Shown: positions 43,450-56,900 of the stretch, piece after piece
Layout: every line of letters begins with the position of its first letter
Numbering within the stretch: the stretch's first letter is position 1
Source of the DNA: Leuctra nigra
Lineage: Eukaryota; Arthropoda; Insecta; Plecoptera; Leuctridae
Reading direction: 5' to 3'
NCBI GenBank assembly: GCA_934045905.1
Contig: OW203767.1
Coordinates: forward strand, 11,473,073-11,537,072
DNA length: 64,000 nucleotides
Notes under the pieces: generated by a model
The model's input: only the letters and a program-made list of their open reading frames with translations
Databases searched by the model: none
Told to the model about the DNA's origin: nothing
Made by a program: the position numbers and the translations under genes

Positions 43450-43804
43450 CTATGTATCTGCCTCGTGGTGCTTTTCAGAGGCGGCTTTTTCGGCCATTCC
43501 TTGCATCATAGCACTACGACGTTGGTGGAACACCAACAGCCGGAATATTTGCATCAAAACTAATAGACTATAAAACAATTCTGCGGTCCACAAATTATAG
43601 CAAACATTGTAATAACATAACACATACAAAATATACATATATGTATTATAGACATACCGGTAAATTTGTAGAATACGTAAGCAGAAAATCCAATAATCAA
43701 CAGCAAGTAAACAGCTTGTTGCGGCCGGATGTGTAGTTTGGTTTTTTGGTAAAACAAAATTCCGTAGACGGCGCGCGCGCTGCGAGGGTAGCCTCAGAAA
43801 TCAT
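43450..43804 (-). CDS. Small two-helix membrane protein, frame uncertain at the 5' end
   Basis: Exon 43580-43450 (stop TAG) joins exon 43658 and upstream by a GT-AG intron (donor gtatgt). The frame gives VYGILFYQKTKLHIRPQQ, a hydrophobic helix (AVYLLLIIGFSAYVFYKF), a second one (FYSLLVLMQIFRLLVF) and a charged tail ending EKHHEADT. A minus-strand ATG at 43804 (MISEATLAARA...) sits about 45 bases below a TATATA box, but it is out of frame with the helices. The two frames meet in a GC dinucleotide run (43771-43780). Either one GC unit is extra or missing there, or an intron ends at CTCGCAG (43781-43780) and the true first exon is elsewhere. The family is not recognised. Confidence 0.55.
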
Positions 43805-43839
43805 CGTAACGGAAATACGTCATGAATATTGGTATTTTG

Positions 43840-43870
43840 GCGCGAATATATAAACGTCAGAGTTGAATCA
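43840..43870 (-). promoter_or_regulatory. TATA-type promoter of the small membrane-protein gene
   Basis: On the minus strand, GTTTATATATTCGCG lies about 45 bases upstream of ATG 43804, a spacing that fits a short 5' UTR. No experimental support is available. Confidence 0.35.
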
Positions 43871-44937
43871 TGTTGAATGTCGGCAACGTAATATTATTGT
43901 TATAAGTATTTATGTAGCACAAACGGCTATTTCAAAACAAAGTACACCTACATTAAGTATTAATTTCATTATTATAATATATCGTCCCCCCAGTTCATGA
44001 CGGCACTATCTCAAAAAATCATTTTACTTTTTACATTCTCCTATTTTGTCCCATGAATAATGATGCAAATTCTTATATTTCATAATTTGGTCATCCTAGA
44101 GTTAGACCACAGGTCATTTTCAACTTTTAATCTGTTCAAGACAACACTATCTGCAAAATATCCTATACTATTTAGTCATGATTTAGTATTTACACAAGAA
44201 TTATATGTAAACCTAGCATCAAAACTAAATCCATAATACAACGTTCTTTGCAGATAGTGCTGCATGTTCCTAGACTTTACCATGTTAAATCTGTCGTTTA
44301 GAAATAAAACTTGAGAAGAAATACGGTTCAATACAGGACTATCTGCAAATAACACTGTATTGAACAAAGCTATTAACTATATTTGTTAATATTGTCAATT
44401 ATAAAAATCCGATCAATATTTTGAAAAGTACGTAATGCGTAAATGCGTATGTATGCGTATGTATGTATGCATGGGTATGTAATGCGCGTATGTAATGCTT
44501 GAAAGGGGGACGTTATATTGTCATTGACAGTAGCTTCGGAGTATTCTTGTAGAATCGTCATACTTAAAGCTGCATAAAATTAAAACCGATTTACAAAATA
44601 TGATTATTCCATTTATTACGCAGAAGCTGAAGAACAACAATACATCAGCTACGTTATCAAGATTCAGTACCATATGATACGAATATTGTTTATTATGACA
44701 ATAAAACAAGATTTAAAAATCTACATTGATCTGCTGAGATCAATTTTAATTATAATTCCGAAGTGAAAGTCTCAAACGTGTTATTTGGCAGGTTGCGCAC
44801 CATTGATTGCGCAGTAACTCAGAAGAACATAGCGGCCTTATTTGAAGCATATGGTGGTCAACTGTGCTCATTTAGTACTAGTTGGACACTGGTCTTGATG
44901 CATTAAAATAGAGTAATCAATCTTAAATGACATAACA

Positions 44938-47900
44938 ATGGCTAGTCACAATAATGGGAGTGTAAATACTGATGAAGCAGTGGAGTGTAACACTAGGTAA
45001 GTTTGAAACATACATTAAATTAGGATTATTGGTACCTAGGTCAATCTAAAAAATCAACTTCAGTTAATGTTTCTGAATAACCATGTGTGTTTCTACATTC
45101 TGTTTGAGGAAGGTTTGTTCAGGAATGTTGATATCAATAAAAGTTTTAATGTGCAATTGGAAATAACCATAATAATATACCTAATATTCGAAGATAAATA
45201 TATGATCATTTGTGATGGCGAAAACGTGAAAACTTTCGCTTCAAAAAAATATTAAATACATTTTCAGTAATTTCGAAATGCCGGTTTATTCTAAATACTA
45301 GGAAAACGCTCTGTGTAACGCGTTGATGAGCGAGCACCGGACACGGGCGCAAACATAGAACCGAAGATGCGTTAACACATAGAAAACATTATTAAACGTT
45401 TTAACGTTATTAAACCTAGATTAAACGTTACAGTACCCACCTAGTTTAGAAACGTAATTAAGGTGCTGCAAGCGCGAGCGATTTTGCTGCTTTTTGTAGA
45501 CACTTTTTGCGATACGATTGGAGACGAAATGGGTAGACCAAATTAATTGAAATTTTAATCGTGATTAGATAAAAGACAAACTTAGGGTTATCCCTTGGTA
45601 CATTTTTAATTTTTTGTTTCGTTAATTAGTAATAATTAGTGGATTTTTGGTGAAAAATTAGCAATTTTCTTGTCTCCCTGGGCGCCGTATAAAATTAAAT
45701 TTCAAAAATGTGCCAAGGGATAACCCTAAGTTTGTCTTTCATCTAATCATGATTAAAATTTGAGATCAATTGGTTTACGAGTTTGGTCTCCAATCGTATC
45801 GCAAATTTCATCGTTTTGCGCGGTTTTGTTGAATAACCGGCGCCTAATTAACGATGCAATAATCAAAAATTAAAAAAGGCTACTAATATACAATCAGATT
45901 GATCATGTGAACATCCTGTAAAAGTTACACTCACTTATGGAACAATTTTTCTCTCTCAATTTTCTAAAACGGCCGAGCGCTAGTATCACCTTAACCCGGC
46001 GTTCCACAAGTAAGAGGTGGAAAAAGACAATTATAAAATATCAATGTTCTGACAAAAACTCTCGATATATAATGTTCACCTGCCTGCAATAAAAGCGGGG
46101 AAACTGTACTAAAACCTTCACAAGAACACCAATTTGCCAAACTTTTCAACGAAAATAAGCAAAATGCTGGAGAGATTTGAAATGACGTGTGATCACAAGA
46201 AGTGAACAAACATTATTGAAATATCTACTCAGCCAAGTAGTTACACAGGAAGCACGGCCATCAAAACTACGAATAGGGAAGTCTCGTGAAGATTAGAATT
46301 CAGAATAATATTTATTTTATGAAAGTTGAGATGTTGCTGAACACAGATGTGGTATTATTTTTGTTGTTGGACGAATAGTTCTCATGTAATTAATTTACAA
46401 AGTTTGATAGATCTCCTCTCATTTAAAAACAGGAAAATTGGCAATGACATCAGAGTTTGCTATATTGCCATGGCAACAAGGGAATCCCCATGTCAACACA
46501 ATGTTCAAGACTTGGAAATGACATCACAGTTCTGATTCTTGTTAAAGGCCGTTTTTCCCGCCAAAAATCATATGATATTTGATCTCGATTTTTATGAATG
46601 AAAATTTAAGATTTCACAGGTAATAAGTGTATTTGTCATTATTATTTGTGTTTATTTATAGAAATTTACTAGAATAAAATTTCATGAGACTTCCCTATTA
46701 CCAAAAGTCAATCAAGGTTCTTAGTTTTGCGAAAAATCGAAATGATTTGCTTGGAAATAAGTTCCACATTGAATTATTAAAATATAATCCACTCAATCAA
46801 CATCAAAGTATCTGATTTTCACTGAAAATTGAAAATAGCATCTAAACACCCTAGTACCTAAAGCAAATCAGATTCAGTTGCATTGGAAAAACATTAATTT
46901 TCAATACTTCATTTCTGACAGCTTTTAAAAATATCAATAAGTTCATACATTCTTAATTGATTGGGATGAAAATTTGTAAAATAAGAGACAATGTTGGTCC
47001 TAATGACAATGCAAAATATGAGTTTGATCACACTTATGGAAGACCATTTTCATTTTTCAACCTGTCAGGAGATGTTTATTTAAATTTTAACCAATAAATA
47101 AATTTCAAAAAATAATGGGGCCTGCAAACAGAAAAGGTTGTCTCTACATGTGTGCAAAATTTCAGATCGATCGGTAAAACGGTGCGACTTCTACTGCTCC
47201 AGATAGCAGCCAAAAAAAACAGAGGTCCGTGCCAAAAGAGCCAGAAGGAGACGCTCGCTTCGCTCGCTCAATAATGAATTGTTATATTATGGTACAATTA
47301 GTTGACTTCACCCAATAAGCACCTAAGGAAATATCTTATTGCTTTACCAAGTTGTTACCAATCATTTTAGAAAAAGTCTAAATTCCTTGCCAATGATTGC
47401 TCGACTTTTCTGCGTGAACCTTGACTACTCAATATACCGTTAGAATCGTTGGCAGCAATATCTCTTGAAAGTTGCATCTAGAATGCAGACGGGATGTTAG
47501 AATGTCATGATCAATCATGTCTTGCCACTGGCATTTATTTCATTTCATTTCCATACAATTCAAACCACCAACGCCTACAAACAAGTAAAACGCATAAAAT
47601 TACGTCTTTCAATGTAACACGTGTTCATGTATGTTTAGGCTTCTTTGGTCACTAATATAATAAGAGTCAAGTCAATATTCAATAAGAGTCAATATTTAGT
47701 CAAGTTTCCGACAAAATTAAAGGTTTAGGTATAAATAAGCTATATAAATTATTTTACACTCTTTTTCAACAGATTTTTTATTTCGAACATCAAAGTTTTT
47801 ACTCCATATTCAGTGGAATTTTAAAAGTATTTTCTTGTTATTAACGTTTGATCACTGTATAGTAATGCTAAAAAGTGAATAATTTTGCCGTTGTATTTAC

Positions 47901-50900
47901 TATACACTTCGGAGTCCCAAATGGCATCCATAGACAAATTACCGTTTTCCCCTTAGGGTATTGGTTTATCCATGCTTCAGCTGCTAAATTTAAACAGTTG
48001 ATGACTATTTACCATAGCAACAAGTAACAACCAATGACATTCCTAGAATTACCACAGAAAACTGATTTATACTGAAAACGCCGAGGATTTAAACAATCTT
48101 GAACTATCCCTGTAGTATTCACAGGTAATTGGGTCAATGACGGAATAATGGCATGGTTAGTATAAACTTTAGTCAATGGTTTGATTTGATTTTAAAAAAA
48201 TCACGTGATTTTCATATATTACCGAGCGGAGCGAGCGTCTCTACTTGAAACTTTGGTTCGAATCTCTGTTTTTTGTTTATCTGTGTTTTTGCATTACATT
48301 TTAAACAAAGTAACGGATCTGGCAAATTTTTTCTCAAAAGATTCATTAGATCCCCAGTGCGGTATAAAATAGCCTAATGTTTTCCAGCAAAATCGGTCTT
48401 TAAATATCATCGGAAACTTGATTCGTAAATAGACTGTATAGCTCATACTTTGACCTATCAAATCGAAACTTATAGTTGTAGGATTACAAATTTCATGGAA
48501 ATACGTTGATTGGTTTTAAAATTGAAATCAGTTTATTATGTGATTTTTTAAATTTAAACTAAAACCGTTTGACCGATCAACTTAAAACTTTGCATAGTCG
48601 TTGGGACCAACATTTTCCGACAATTTTCCGACTAATCTGTAATTATATTCAAAAGTTATTGTCATTTTAGGGACATTTCATTATATAATCTTGAATTATT
48701 TGGAAAAAGTATGCCAATAATTTAATTTATGTTATCAGTACTTTCTTGATGCTTCAGTTTCGAGGCCTTTAGAGCAGAAACTAGCGCATATCAAAGCGCA
48801 TATCGCAAATCGCATGCATTACGCCGGCTCGCTCATCAACGCGTTACACAGAGCGTTTTCCTAACTTTATTTACATTCCTAGTGACTTGTTTTATTTGTG
48901 ATTGTCAAAGTGTAAACCGTGTTGTTGGAGAGTGTTTCAACTTGAATCTTGCAGAGATACCGGGGAGCTGGTGGCGCCATGGTGGAAGTTCTGGCATCGG
49001 AGGCGCTATCTAGTGGCGTTCCTCGCGTTCTTCGGCTTCTTCAACGTCTACGCGTTGCGCGTCAACCTGAGCGTCGCCATTGTGGCGATGACGTCACCAT
49101 ACAACGTCACGCTGCCAGACGGCACTTCTGTTGAGGTGATTAATCCAGGATCTTTGTCAAGAGGGGGACAGAGAATTATACACAAACTTACTTAACACTT
49201 GCTGTTGTGTCTGACATTTACACTTGATCCTTATTTTCTTTTAAAATTTTCATTTTTCCGATTCAATGTTTGATTTATGAGGAGGTGCATTAGATTATTA
49301 TGGTTTAACGTCACGTCAACGACGAGGTTATAATTGCGCATATTAATTTTTACTTTTAACTTTGTTGATCATAAGTGTAGGATATAGGGAGAGGTCGACC
49401 TAACGGGCCCTTTCCGGGGGAGTCTGAAACTGGTGGGAAAGCCAGTTCAGAATTGGGACAGACCAGGAGGGGGGAGGGGGGGGGGGTGAGGGGGTTAGAT
49501 GTTTGTTTCACAGATCCTGATGTTGGAGATATTTCCGATATTTTACGAAAAATGTGAAAAATGATTAGCTATAGCTAGTTTTTTAGTCAACCTTAGAAAC
49601 ATAAATAACACTTATAAATTTAATATTTGTTCCCCAACTCAAGGAAAATCTTAAATTTCTCTGTTTTTCAGATTTTTAACGAGTTTGAGCACACATATTT
49701 TCTATCTAAGTTGGTGCAAAGATCGAATAAAAAATTAGCTATGCCAATTATTATTTTTCCCATATTTTGGCGATATTTAGGAAATGATCTCCAGTGTTTA
49801 CATTTTAGTACACTACAGCCGGCTCTTAAAAATATAGCATTTACATCAGGATCGCACACGCCGGATTAAAATGGTTTAAAATAGCGATTATGAACCTTAC
49901 TGGCTTCACATTTACGCCTATGTAATACTGAGTGACCTATACAAACAGTCAATCCACTGTAAAAATAAATTCTTGCTAAGCTTAATCTTCCGTGTAACTT
50001 GAAAGACCACAAGAGCGTCTGTTTGGAAGCACTTGAATCAAATTAGAACATCTCTGTTTTTGCTCAAACTCAATCCGACTGAATGTATGAGAATCCATGT
50101 CAAGTTTAGATATGTATTGCTCACAAAAACTTTGTGAATTACTGGTAGATCATATCTTAGAAATGTGCAAGCTTTTATAGGAATAAGTTTCTTATGCAAC
50201 TCATGGATACATCATACAACACGAAATTAAAGCACGCAACAGGAGAGTCAAGTGAAAACAAACAATAGCTATTACTATAAATTTGATTCCATGAATAATA
50301 GCTAATTTATGGAAGTAGGGATGTGCCTGAACATAGAAAAAATGGTACTATTTTTATTGTGCGATTTTCTTGTGGGTATTTTCATCGTGTTTCAAGGAAT
50401 TGATTTAGGTACATATTGCCATGGCAACAAAGAATTTACCATACACATTGACCCGTCACTGCCACTTTTCCCGCCAAAATGTCCCACGAAATTAGAAAAT
50501 TTATTATTTTATTACCTATGTCATATTTATTATTTTATTTATTATTTTTTTTAAATTTATTAGATTTTTATGAATGAGTTAAGTAACAGCTAGGTGATAA
50601 TTGTGTTTTCTGTCACTGTATTGATATTTTACAAATCAATTGGAAAAAAAAATTCATGATAATTTCCTATTGCAACATAAATTGAATTTTTGTTAATACA
50701 TAGTTTTCGTCTAAGAATGCATTATTTTACTTTGTACATGATTTAATCAAGCCACCTGGCTCAGTGGCAGCGCATCTTCGGTTCAAGGTCACGTGTCAAC
50801 CAGATCTGTTATCACTCATCCGATCTCTCTTGGCGTGACATTTATATTGTCATCCAGAGAGACGTACCTACTTGCAGCTCATTTGTCATTAGCACATCAT

Positions 50901-53900
50901 CACCATCATCTCTGTCTTCAATCATTGTAGTGTCAGGTAATTGCACCCTGATTACCGAATTGCGACGTTCCTTCGACGATTCTACTGCGAAAAATACGTC
51001 GCATATTCTTCCAAATTCTATGCGTTAGCCTTAATTTATTGCGTTAGTGATTAGACAGTCAAAAATCATGTTCAAAATGCTATTTTTCAAGCTTTTTTGA
51101 TTTTACAAAAATATGGCTTTAATTTTTTATTTTTTTTTAAACTTAATTGATCAGGATTGCTACGGATTGACTTGTTGTTTTGTAATGCATAATACCTACT
51201 GGGAAAACGTTCCTTGTACTACGCGTTGATATAAGCAAGCAGTCGAAATGCACCTGTTCTCTTTTCAGATTATATTCATCGCTGTTTTAATAATATACCG
51301 ACATTGCTAGAAATCATACGGTTTTAGAACTGGATAGAAATGAATCTTTCGTGTGTGAAGAAATAGCTCAGATCTGCTACTTCGTTTAATCTGTAAAGCT
51401 AAAAGGAGATTAGAGCTGCAAGTTTTGATTTGAGTCACAAATACATACGTGTTCTTTTTTTAAATCTGTGATATTACCTTCTTCTTCTTCTTCTTCTTCT
51501 GTTAGCTAGGAGATTCCTCCTGTTGCTCGGCCTCTTCTTCTTTTCTCCTCTAGGACTAGGATTGCCAGCTATCTGCCCATCTCTTGAGCGGTCGTCCTGG
51601 TAGTCTTCTCCCCGAAGGTCGTCTCTGTTTACAAATGCGGGCAAGTCGCTCATCTCCCATCCTCTCCACATGGCTGTTCCATTCCTTCTTCCTGATCTTA
51701 TTCCATTCCACCACGTCTTAAACGCCACATTGCTCCCTAATATCATCACTTCTTTGACAGTCCAGAAGCGTGACTCCTGCTATGGATCTTAGAACTCTCA
51801 TCTCGACAGTCCTATAGCCTTTTGCTTTGTTTTTGCTGTCTCCGCTCTGGTTTCGGCTGTGATATTACCTATTTTGTAAAACTGAATCTCCCAGCTTTTG
51901 GATTTTTTTTATACTAATAGCTCCTGTGTTCGATACCCGGATCTGCCATATCTTCCCCCATCATGATTGATTACCAACTGACCATTGGAGAACCTCCAAC
52001 GTCCACGTCGTGTCAAATGCTTGAGCTCTGTATTCCCCCAGACACGCGACTTCGACTGGAACTCCACGACGCAAGGGCTGGTGCTCAGCTCCTTCTTCTA
52101 CGGGTACATGCTGACACAAGTGCTGGGCGGCTGGGTCGGCGTGTCAAATGCTTGAGCTCTGTATTCCCCCAGACACGCGACTACGACTGGAACTCCACGA
52201 CGCAAGGGCTGGTGCTCAGCTCCTTCTTCTACGGGTACATGCTGACACAAGTGCTGGGCGGCTGGGTCGGCGTGTCAAATGCTTGAGCTCTGTATTCCCC
52301 CAGACACGCGACTTCGACTGGAACTCCACGACACAAGGGCTGGTGCTCAGCTCCTTCTTCTACGGGTACATGCTGACACAAGTGCTGGGCGGCTGGGTCG
52401 GCGTGTCAAATGCTTGAGCTCTGTATTCCCCCAGACACGCGACTTCGACTGGAACTCCACGACGCAAGGGCTGGTGCTCAACTCCTTCTTCTACGGGTAC
52501 ATGCTGACACAAGTGCTGGGCGGCTGGGTCGGCGTGTCAAATGCTTGAGCTCTGTATTCCCCCAGACACGCGACTTCGACTGGAACTCCACGACGCAAGG
52601 GCTGGTGCTCAACTCCTTCTTCTACGGGTACATGCTGACACAAGTGCTGGGCGGCTGGGTCGGCGTGTCAAATGCTTGAGCTCTGTATTCCCCCAGACAC
52701 GCGACTTCGACTGGAACTCCACGACGCAAGGGCTGGTGCTCAGCTCCTTCTTCTACGGGTACATGCTGACACAAGTGCTGGGCTGCTGGGCTGCTGGGTC
52801 GGCGTGTCAAATGCTTGAGCTCTGTATTCCCCCAGACACGCGACTTCGACTGGAACTCCACGACGCAAGGGCTGGTGCTCAGCTCCTTCTTCTACGGGTA
52901 CATGCTGACACAAGTGCTGGGCGGCTGGGTGGCAGCGAGGATCGGCGGACACCGGGTGTATTGCGTCGGTATCGGCGCCACCGCCCTCTTGACGCTGGTC
53001 ACACCGCCCCTGGCCAACGCCAGTGTCTACTTGCTAGTGGCAGTCCGTGTTATAGAGGGGCTGTTCGAGGTAAGCCTGCCCTTGCATTCTGATCTGCAAA
53101 AGTACCTATACCGGGTGGCGCAAAAAAAATCACCCTGTTTGAGAGGTCACTATATCGAAACTATTATAGATAGGATTCTGAAATTTGTACAAATATTAGA
53201 AAACATACCAAAATTTAATATGTGCAAGTTTCAAAAACATTACTTTTGTAGGAAAAAAGTTACAGCTATTCAAAGTTGGTTGTCAAAAAATTGATTAAAC
53301 AGAGCTCAAATAGCGCGCGTCCAGAAAACTTCCAATGGCCGGGACGCTGTTTCTTCAAAACTACGTAAGATATCAAGTGAAAATTTCAAATTATATTGAA
53401 AATAGATTAAGATCGATTTTGTAAAAATGTCAATCGATTTGAGCTAATGGAACGAAATTTATGGAATCTTGAAGTTGAGCGTAAAATCAGAAAATGCAGA
53501 TTATTTCTAAACATTTAATAAACACGTTATAAAAGTGAATTTTTTCTCACTATTCTGTTTTCAAGCTCAACTTCAAGATTCCATACATTTCGGTCCATAA
53601 GTTCAAATTGATTGAAATTTTTACACAATCGATCTTAATATATTTTTAATATAATTTGAAATTTTCAGCTTGATATCGTACGTAGTTTGGAAGAAACAGC
53701 GTCCTGGCCATTGGAAGTTTTCTGGACGCGCGCTATTTGAGCTCTGTTTAATCAAAATTTTGACAACCAAATTTGAATAGCTGTAACTTTTTTCCTACAA
53801 GAGTAATGTTTTTGAAACTTGCACATATTAAATTTTGGTATGTTTTCTAATATTTGTACAAATTTCAGAATCCTATCTATAATAGTTTCGATATAGTGAC

Positions 53901-56900
53901 CTCTCAAACAGGGTAATTTTTTTTGCGCCACCCGGTAAAATGAACCATAATAAGTCATCAGGTAAGCCCTTTACATCCCTTCCCTTGTCTTGGTAGGTAA
54001 GACCTTTAGATAACCTGATAACATGTCACAGTGGTATTTGTAACAGTGGTAACGCTGAACTACATTGTGAATTGTGGTCTTAGCAACTACATTATTTTAT
54101 CAATTACTGAGGGGATTCTCCAAACCGGTTCTTTGTCCAGATTTAAGATGACCTTGTTCAAAAAGTCAATAAGTTTATACGGAATTCTCTGATTACCCCT
54201 TTAAATTCTTCTTCTTCTTCTTCTTCTGCTTCCGCTCAAAGCTTCCAGCTTGTTCCTTTTTGCAAGGCCTCCTTCCATCTTTTCCTCGGTCTTCCCACAT
54301 TTCTATTCCCAAATCTATGCTCTCCTCACCATTCTGTCTCCTCCCATTCTCTCAACATGCTCAGTCCAAATAAATCCATTAAAAATTAAAAATAATGAAT
54401 TGTATAATTACACGGATAGAGTGTGGTTGATTCTGTAATTGTCAGTCTAGAAGAGTGTCTCTGTCCCAGGGTGTGACATTCCCTGCAATCCACGCCATCT
54501 GGTCGCGTTGGGCGCCTCCTCTGGAGCGAGGACGTCTGGCAACACTGGCTTTCTCGGGCAGCTACGCGGGCACGGTGGTCTCTCTGCCTCTTTCGGGCAT
54601 TCTTGCGGAGCATATCGGATGGCCATCCATCTTTTACGTCTTTGGTAAGTTATTATATCCCAATCTGTATCGATTTCCTTGTCTCAAATCAACAAATCGT
54701 ATCCAAGTGAATGGGTGTGTAAAATGATTTGAATTCCAGGTGCTGTCGGGTTGGTTTGGTGTGTTGTTTGGTGGCTCGTCGTCGCAGAAGGCCCGGAGTT
54801 CGACCCTCACATCACAAAACAGGAGTTGAAGTACATTCAGGAGTCACTGGGAAAGACAGAGAATGAAGCAAACAAGGTAAATGGCTACAGGAATAATGTG
54901 ACCTGTTTTATTAGAAAGAGTGGCCTAACCCATGCTCATACTTTCAAAATTACGGAGTAAAAATTGAAGAAAAACACCATGTTTATAACAAATCGTTTCT
55001 GTTTATGTTTGGACAAGTTTGCTTTGTATACCTACAACTAGAAAAAGTTTTAAGACTAAAGTTGTCAACTTTTTCAAGTTTTAAACAATCAAAACGTGTA
55101 CGGTTTCAAAACGTGAAATCTCAAGAATTGGCCCCCAGAGACACCCTATAGAACCGTGATGGTGGACTCACACACATCTAATCTAGTGATTATGGTATGA
55201 AAACTGTGATTGCCGTGTTGCCTAGGTGACGAGCTATCCGTGGAAGAGTTTCTTCACATCTCTGCCAGTCTGGGCGATCGTCGTCGCTCATTTCAGCGAG
55301 AACTGGGGATTCTACACTCTGCTCACTCAGCTGCCAACATTCATGAAGGGTAATTCTTCTTGAAGAGTCAGTTTGTCAATAGATTGCACGAACTTCTTTT
55401 GTTTTATATCAGCAATGCAAAATTATTGAATTTTCCACCTGAGGACTTTGTTGGCACGTTGACGGGTCAGATTACCACTTTATTGAGTTAAATCGATGTA
55501 TTTTTGTAATGAGAGTGATTCCTCTTCGTACTAAAAATATCTCCGGAGCCTCTATAATTTCCCAGCTACCCAATAACTATAAAATATCATCAAAAAAGCA
55601 GTGAATCACAGATGACAACACAATGAGAATGAGATGACATCACTTGACATGTGCAAACTATATGAAGAGAATCATGTTCTAATGCGTGATGTATCTCTAC
55701 AGACGTGCTGGAGTTTCGTCTGGAGAAGGCTGGCTTCATGTCTGCCTTGCCGTACCTCGTGATGGTGATAGTGCTGCAGTTCGCGGGACATATCGCGGAC
55801 TGGCTGCAGACCAGGGGTTATCTCACGACCACCAAAGTAAGCAGTGTTGAAGAGGACGCTAGAAGCAAAAATATACTTATAGTTGGTCTAAATTTGTGGT
55901 CTTCTGTAGTGGTGTGTGAAGAATTAAATCTGTACCTCAGATGCGGAAGTCAATTTCAATGATTCTTGATTAACCAGTAATTTGCCTTCATCTAATCATA
56001 ATTGTAATGGTGACATGTGTAAGATAATACTTCAATATAACTGTATTTGTTGACATTAGTCAAAAGGCAATTCATAGTATTATTCCAAACAGTGGAGCGC
56101 AAAATCAAGAAAGTGGACTTATGCCCTTCTATCTCTGAGATACAGAAATGATGGGTACACAGAAAAAAATCAGAAATATACAGAACTACATTGGACAATT
56201 TGGTCACTTTATAAGAGTCATTATAAAATAATTTTATAGCATTCAGCTTTCTTACAATCTGGTAAATTTCGGCCAAGGTTGCAATTTAAGTTTGATAGCC
56301 ATACCTACCTAAGTGGAATGAATGTCTCCCTCAGGTTCGCAAAGTGTTCACATGCGGCGCTTTCGTCAGTCAGACAGTGTTCATGATGCTGGCAACAGTG
56401 CTGCTGACACCCGCTGGAGCGGTCATTTGTCTCACCTTCGCTGTCGGCCTCGGCGCATGCGCCTGGTCAGCATTCGGGTCAGTATCTCTTCTCTCTTCTC
56501 TATGTTGCATCAAAGATACGAATATCATGAAATACTTCATCTTCTTTGGCACACATCATCCCAAGAATTAAAACGCAACATATCAACAAACTAAAAGAAA
56601 ATATAGGTATCTACAAACATGGACAAATTCAGAAAAAATTATTTTCATTGGAATTACTGCCACAAACTTACATAATAAATAACTAAGTGCGTACAACTGG
56701 ACATAACAATTTGACTGCTGCGCAAATCAAAATGAAGATCGGTTTGTTTATATTGTTTTTTTTTGTCTGGGGCTTAACGTCACACTGTTCTGCAGCGAGG
56801 CTAATGGCGACGGATGAATGATTATGATGATGATTGGGAGATGAGGGTGAAGAGTAGGTAAGGATGGAAGGTGGGAAGGAGGCGGTCGTGGCCCATTAGT

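Noticed and set aside
52148..52679. Repeated frames starting [18 protein letters not shown]
   Set aside because: They are out-of-frame readings of the duplicated SLC17 exon 3; the true frame is [12 protein letters not shown].
52010..52936. Regular repeats resembling a CRISPR array
   Set aside because: Units are 131 bases of exon plus splice site with no variable spacers, inside an animal gene; this is a tandem duplication.
53115..53294. Extension of SLC17 exon 3 into [18 protein letters not shown]
   Set aside because: This is read-through into the foldback at 53109; the family-conserved junction is at 53069 with a good donor.
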